Shown in pieces: positions 13,148 through 14,659 of a DNA stretch of 14,659 nt. The notes under the pieces were generated by a model. The model made no database searches. It saw only the letters and a list, made by a program, of their open reading frames with translations, and had not been told where the DNA came from. The translations under genes were made by a program, and so were the position numbers. Origin of the DNA: an uncultured Clostridia bacterium (GTDB lineage: Bacteria > Bacillota > Clostridia > TANB77 > CAG-508); NCBI GenBank assembly GCA_944393275.1, contig CALXZQ010000019.1, positions 1-14,659 on the forward strand, in the 5' to 3' direction. Positions within the stretch are counted from its first letter, which is position 1. The number at the start of each line of letters is the position of its first letter.

Positions 13148-14657
13148 ATGTCATCATATTGGATAGATAGTATATCGCAAACAAGGAAAACATTTCCTGT
13201 ATTAAAAACAAATGAAAAAACAGATGTATGTATTATAGGAGGTGGAATTACTGGTTTAACTACAGCCTATTACTTATCAAAATCAGATTTAAATGTAATA
13301 TTATTAGAAAAATCCCAGTTATGTAATCATACTACTCGGAAACTCAACTGCAAAAATAACTAGTCAACATGGATTATTTTATGATTATTTAGTAGAATCA
13401 CAAGGAAAAGAAAAAGCTAAACAATATTTAGAAGCTAATGAAGAAGCAATTCGTAATATAGAAAGAATTATTAAGCAAGAACAAATTGAGTGTGAATTTA
13501 AAAAACAAGATGCATATGTTTTTACTAATCAGGAAACAGAACTACCTAAGATAAAAAAGGAAGTAGAAATTGTACAATCTCTAGGCTTTCCAGTAGAATT
13601 TGTAACAGAAATGGAATTACCTTTATCCATTCTTGGAGCTATTAAATTTCCAAATCAGGCACAATTCAATCCATGTAAATATGCAAATGGATTAGTAAAA
13701 TCCATGTTAGAAAAGAATGTTAAGATTTTTGAAAACACTAAAGTAGTAGATCTAAAAAATAAAGATGAACTTTATGAAGTTATTACTGAAAATGGTAATA
13801 GTGTAACTGCAAAATATGTAGTTTTATCTTCACATTATCCAATTATCAATACACCAGGATATTATTTTTTAAAAATGTATCAATCTTCATCATATGTAGT
13901 TGCAGTTGAAACGCAAAAAACATTATTTCAGGGAATGTATATTAATAGTGAAAAACCAACTTTCTCTTTTAGAACTGCCGGCAATGAACAAAGTAATCTA
14001 CTACTTGTTGCAGGAATGGATCATAAAACAGGAGAAAAAAAAGATCTATCTAATAATTATAATGAACTGCTAAAGATGGCTAAGAAAATAGATCCAACTT
14101 GTAAGTTAAAATATCAATGGGGCACACAAGATTGTATTTCATTAGATAAAATCCCTTATATTGGAAGATTTTCAAGCTTAATGCCAAATGTTTATATAGG
14201 TACCGGATACAAAAAGTGGGGAATCACTAATTCTAATGTAGCAGCCAATATTATAGTAGATAAAATTTTAGGAAAAGAAAATCCTTATGAGGATGTATTT
14301 ACTTCAACAAGATTAGAAGCTATTAAAAATCATCAAGAAGTTGGGAATCTATTAAAAGAAGTTGCAAAATCCCTAGTAATAGAAAAACTAAAAATTCCTG
14401 ACGAAACTTTAAAAGAAATCACAAATGGAGATGGGAAAATAGTTGAGCTTAACGGAAAAAAAGTCGGAATATATAAAGACGAAACAGGTCAACTATTCGC
14501 TGTAAAGCCTGTTTGTAGTCATTTAGGATGTGAATTATCGTGGAATAATTTAGAAAAAACTTGGGACTGTCCTTGTCATGGTTCAAGATTTAGTTATATG
14601 GGAAAATCTATTTATGATCCAAGTATTCATAATTTAGAAAGAATAGATATAGAATAA
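13148..14657 (+). CDS. FAD-dependent oxidoreductase with C-terminal Rieske [2Fe-2S] domain, in two frames joined by +1 shift at CGG
   Basis: A DAO-type FAD oxidoreductase. From ATG 13148 (AAGGAG eight bases upstream) it reads CIIGGGITGLTTAYYLS, the dinucleotide-binding GxGxxG at residues 31-36, then LLEKSQLCNHTT and CGG as codon 64. In frame it then becomes unrelated and stops at TAG 13361-13363. Skipping C13337 gives HTT-GNSTAKITSQHGLFYDYL, exactly the family sequence, and continues open to TAA 14657: about 502 residues, normal length. The C-terminal Rieske domain has CSHLGC and CPCHGSRF; Cys456, His458, Cys474 and His477 would bind the cluster, and Cys461/Cys476 could form the usual disulfide. 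A TAG in the +1 frame at 13305-13307 bounds the shift to the 3' side. It probably transfers electrons to or from an unknown small-molecule amine or acid. Only two bases remain after its stop. Confidence 0.8.
13337..13339 (+). other. Putative +1 frameshift site: in-frame CGG (ACT CGG A)
   Basis: The upstream frame reads ACT ACT CGG AAA CTC; the conserved downstream frame reads ACT ACT (C) GGA AAC TCA. The other four CGG trinucleotides in the gene (13979-13981, 14204-14206, 14453-14455, 14465-14467) are all out of frame in the restored reading. Confidence 0.65.
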
Positions 14658-14659
14658 TA

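Noticed and set aside
13611..14657. Independent gene starting at ATG 13611
   Set aside because: It would lack the FAD-binding N-terminus, has no ribosome binding site, and conserved sequence continues upstream in the same frame to 13338.

Overview
The window comes from a very A+T-rich (roughly 25-30% G+C) Gram-positive bacterium, most likely an uncultivated or gut-type member of Clostridia (Bacillota). Three things point there. Shine-Dalgarno sites are strong (AGGAGG type) and nearly all promoters are textbook sigma-A (-35/17 bp/-10). metK sits behind a SAM-I (S-box) riboswitch. The gene families are typical of Clostridia: YtvI-like AI-2E permease, U32 peptidase, alcohol acetyltransferase plus DUF6320 pair, YqeY, DUF6483. 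No rRNA, tRNA, CRISPR array or transposase is visible.

Layout, left to right. Positions 1-231 hold a leftward promoter for a gene off the left edge and the terminator of the first operon. Then, on the minus strand: an AI-2E/YtvI-like permease with a U32 family protein; a secreted GH25 lysozyme with three LysM domains; an operon of a membrane-anchored serpin-like protein, an alcohol-acetyltransferase-like enzyme and a DUF6320 membrane protein. A plus-strand DUF6483 gene converges on a minus-strand membrane protein across a shared hairpin. Next come metK with its riboswitch, mnmA with a small membrane protein, yqeY, an unrecognised ORF of higher G+C content, and an MBL-fold hydrolase. The last gene is a plus-strand FAD oxidoreductase with a C-terminal Rieske domain, reaching the right edge.

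The main observation is about decoding. Two otherwise intact, well-conserved genes, the acetyltransferase (4552-5824, minus) and the FAD/Rieske oxidoreductase (13148-14657, plus), are each split into two frames. In both, homology places the break exactly on an in-frame CGG codon, and skipping its first C restores the conserved protein with a glycine (GGT or GGA). My manual scan of the other native genes found no in-frame CGG, although CGG occurs about 19 times out of frame. This fits programmed +1 frameshifting, or four-base CGGN-to-Gly decoding, at a codon otherwise purged from the genome. The only other in-frame CGG is in the atypical ORF at 11604-12050, where no shift is needed. Two coincidental mutations or assembly errors remain possible, but the shared codon makes them less attractive.

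Several gene starts were shortened because a strong ribosome binding site lies inside the longest possible ORF and points to a downstream ATG.
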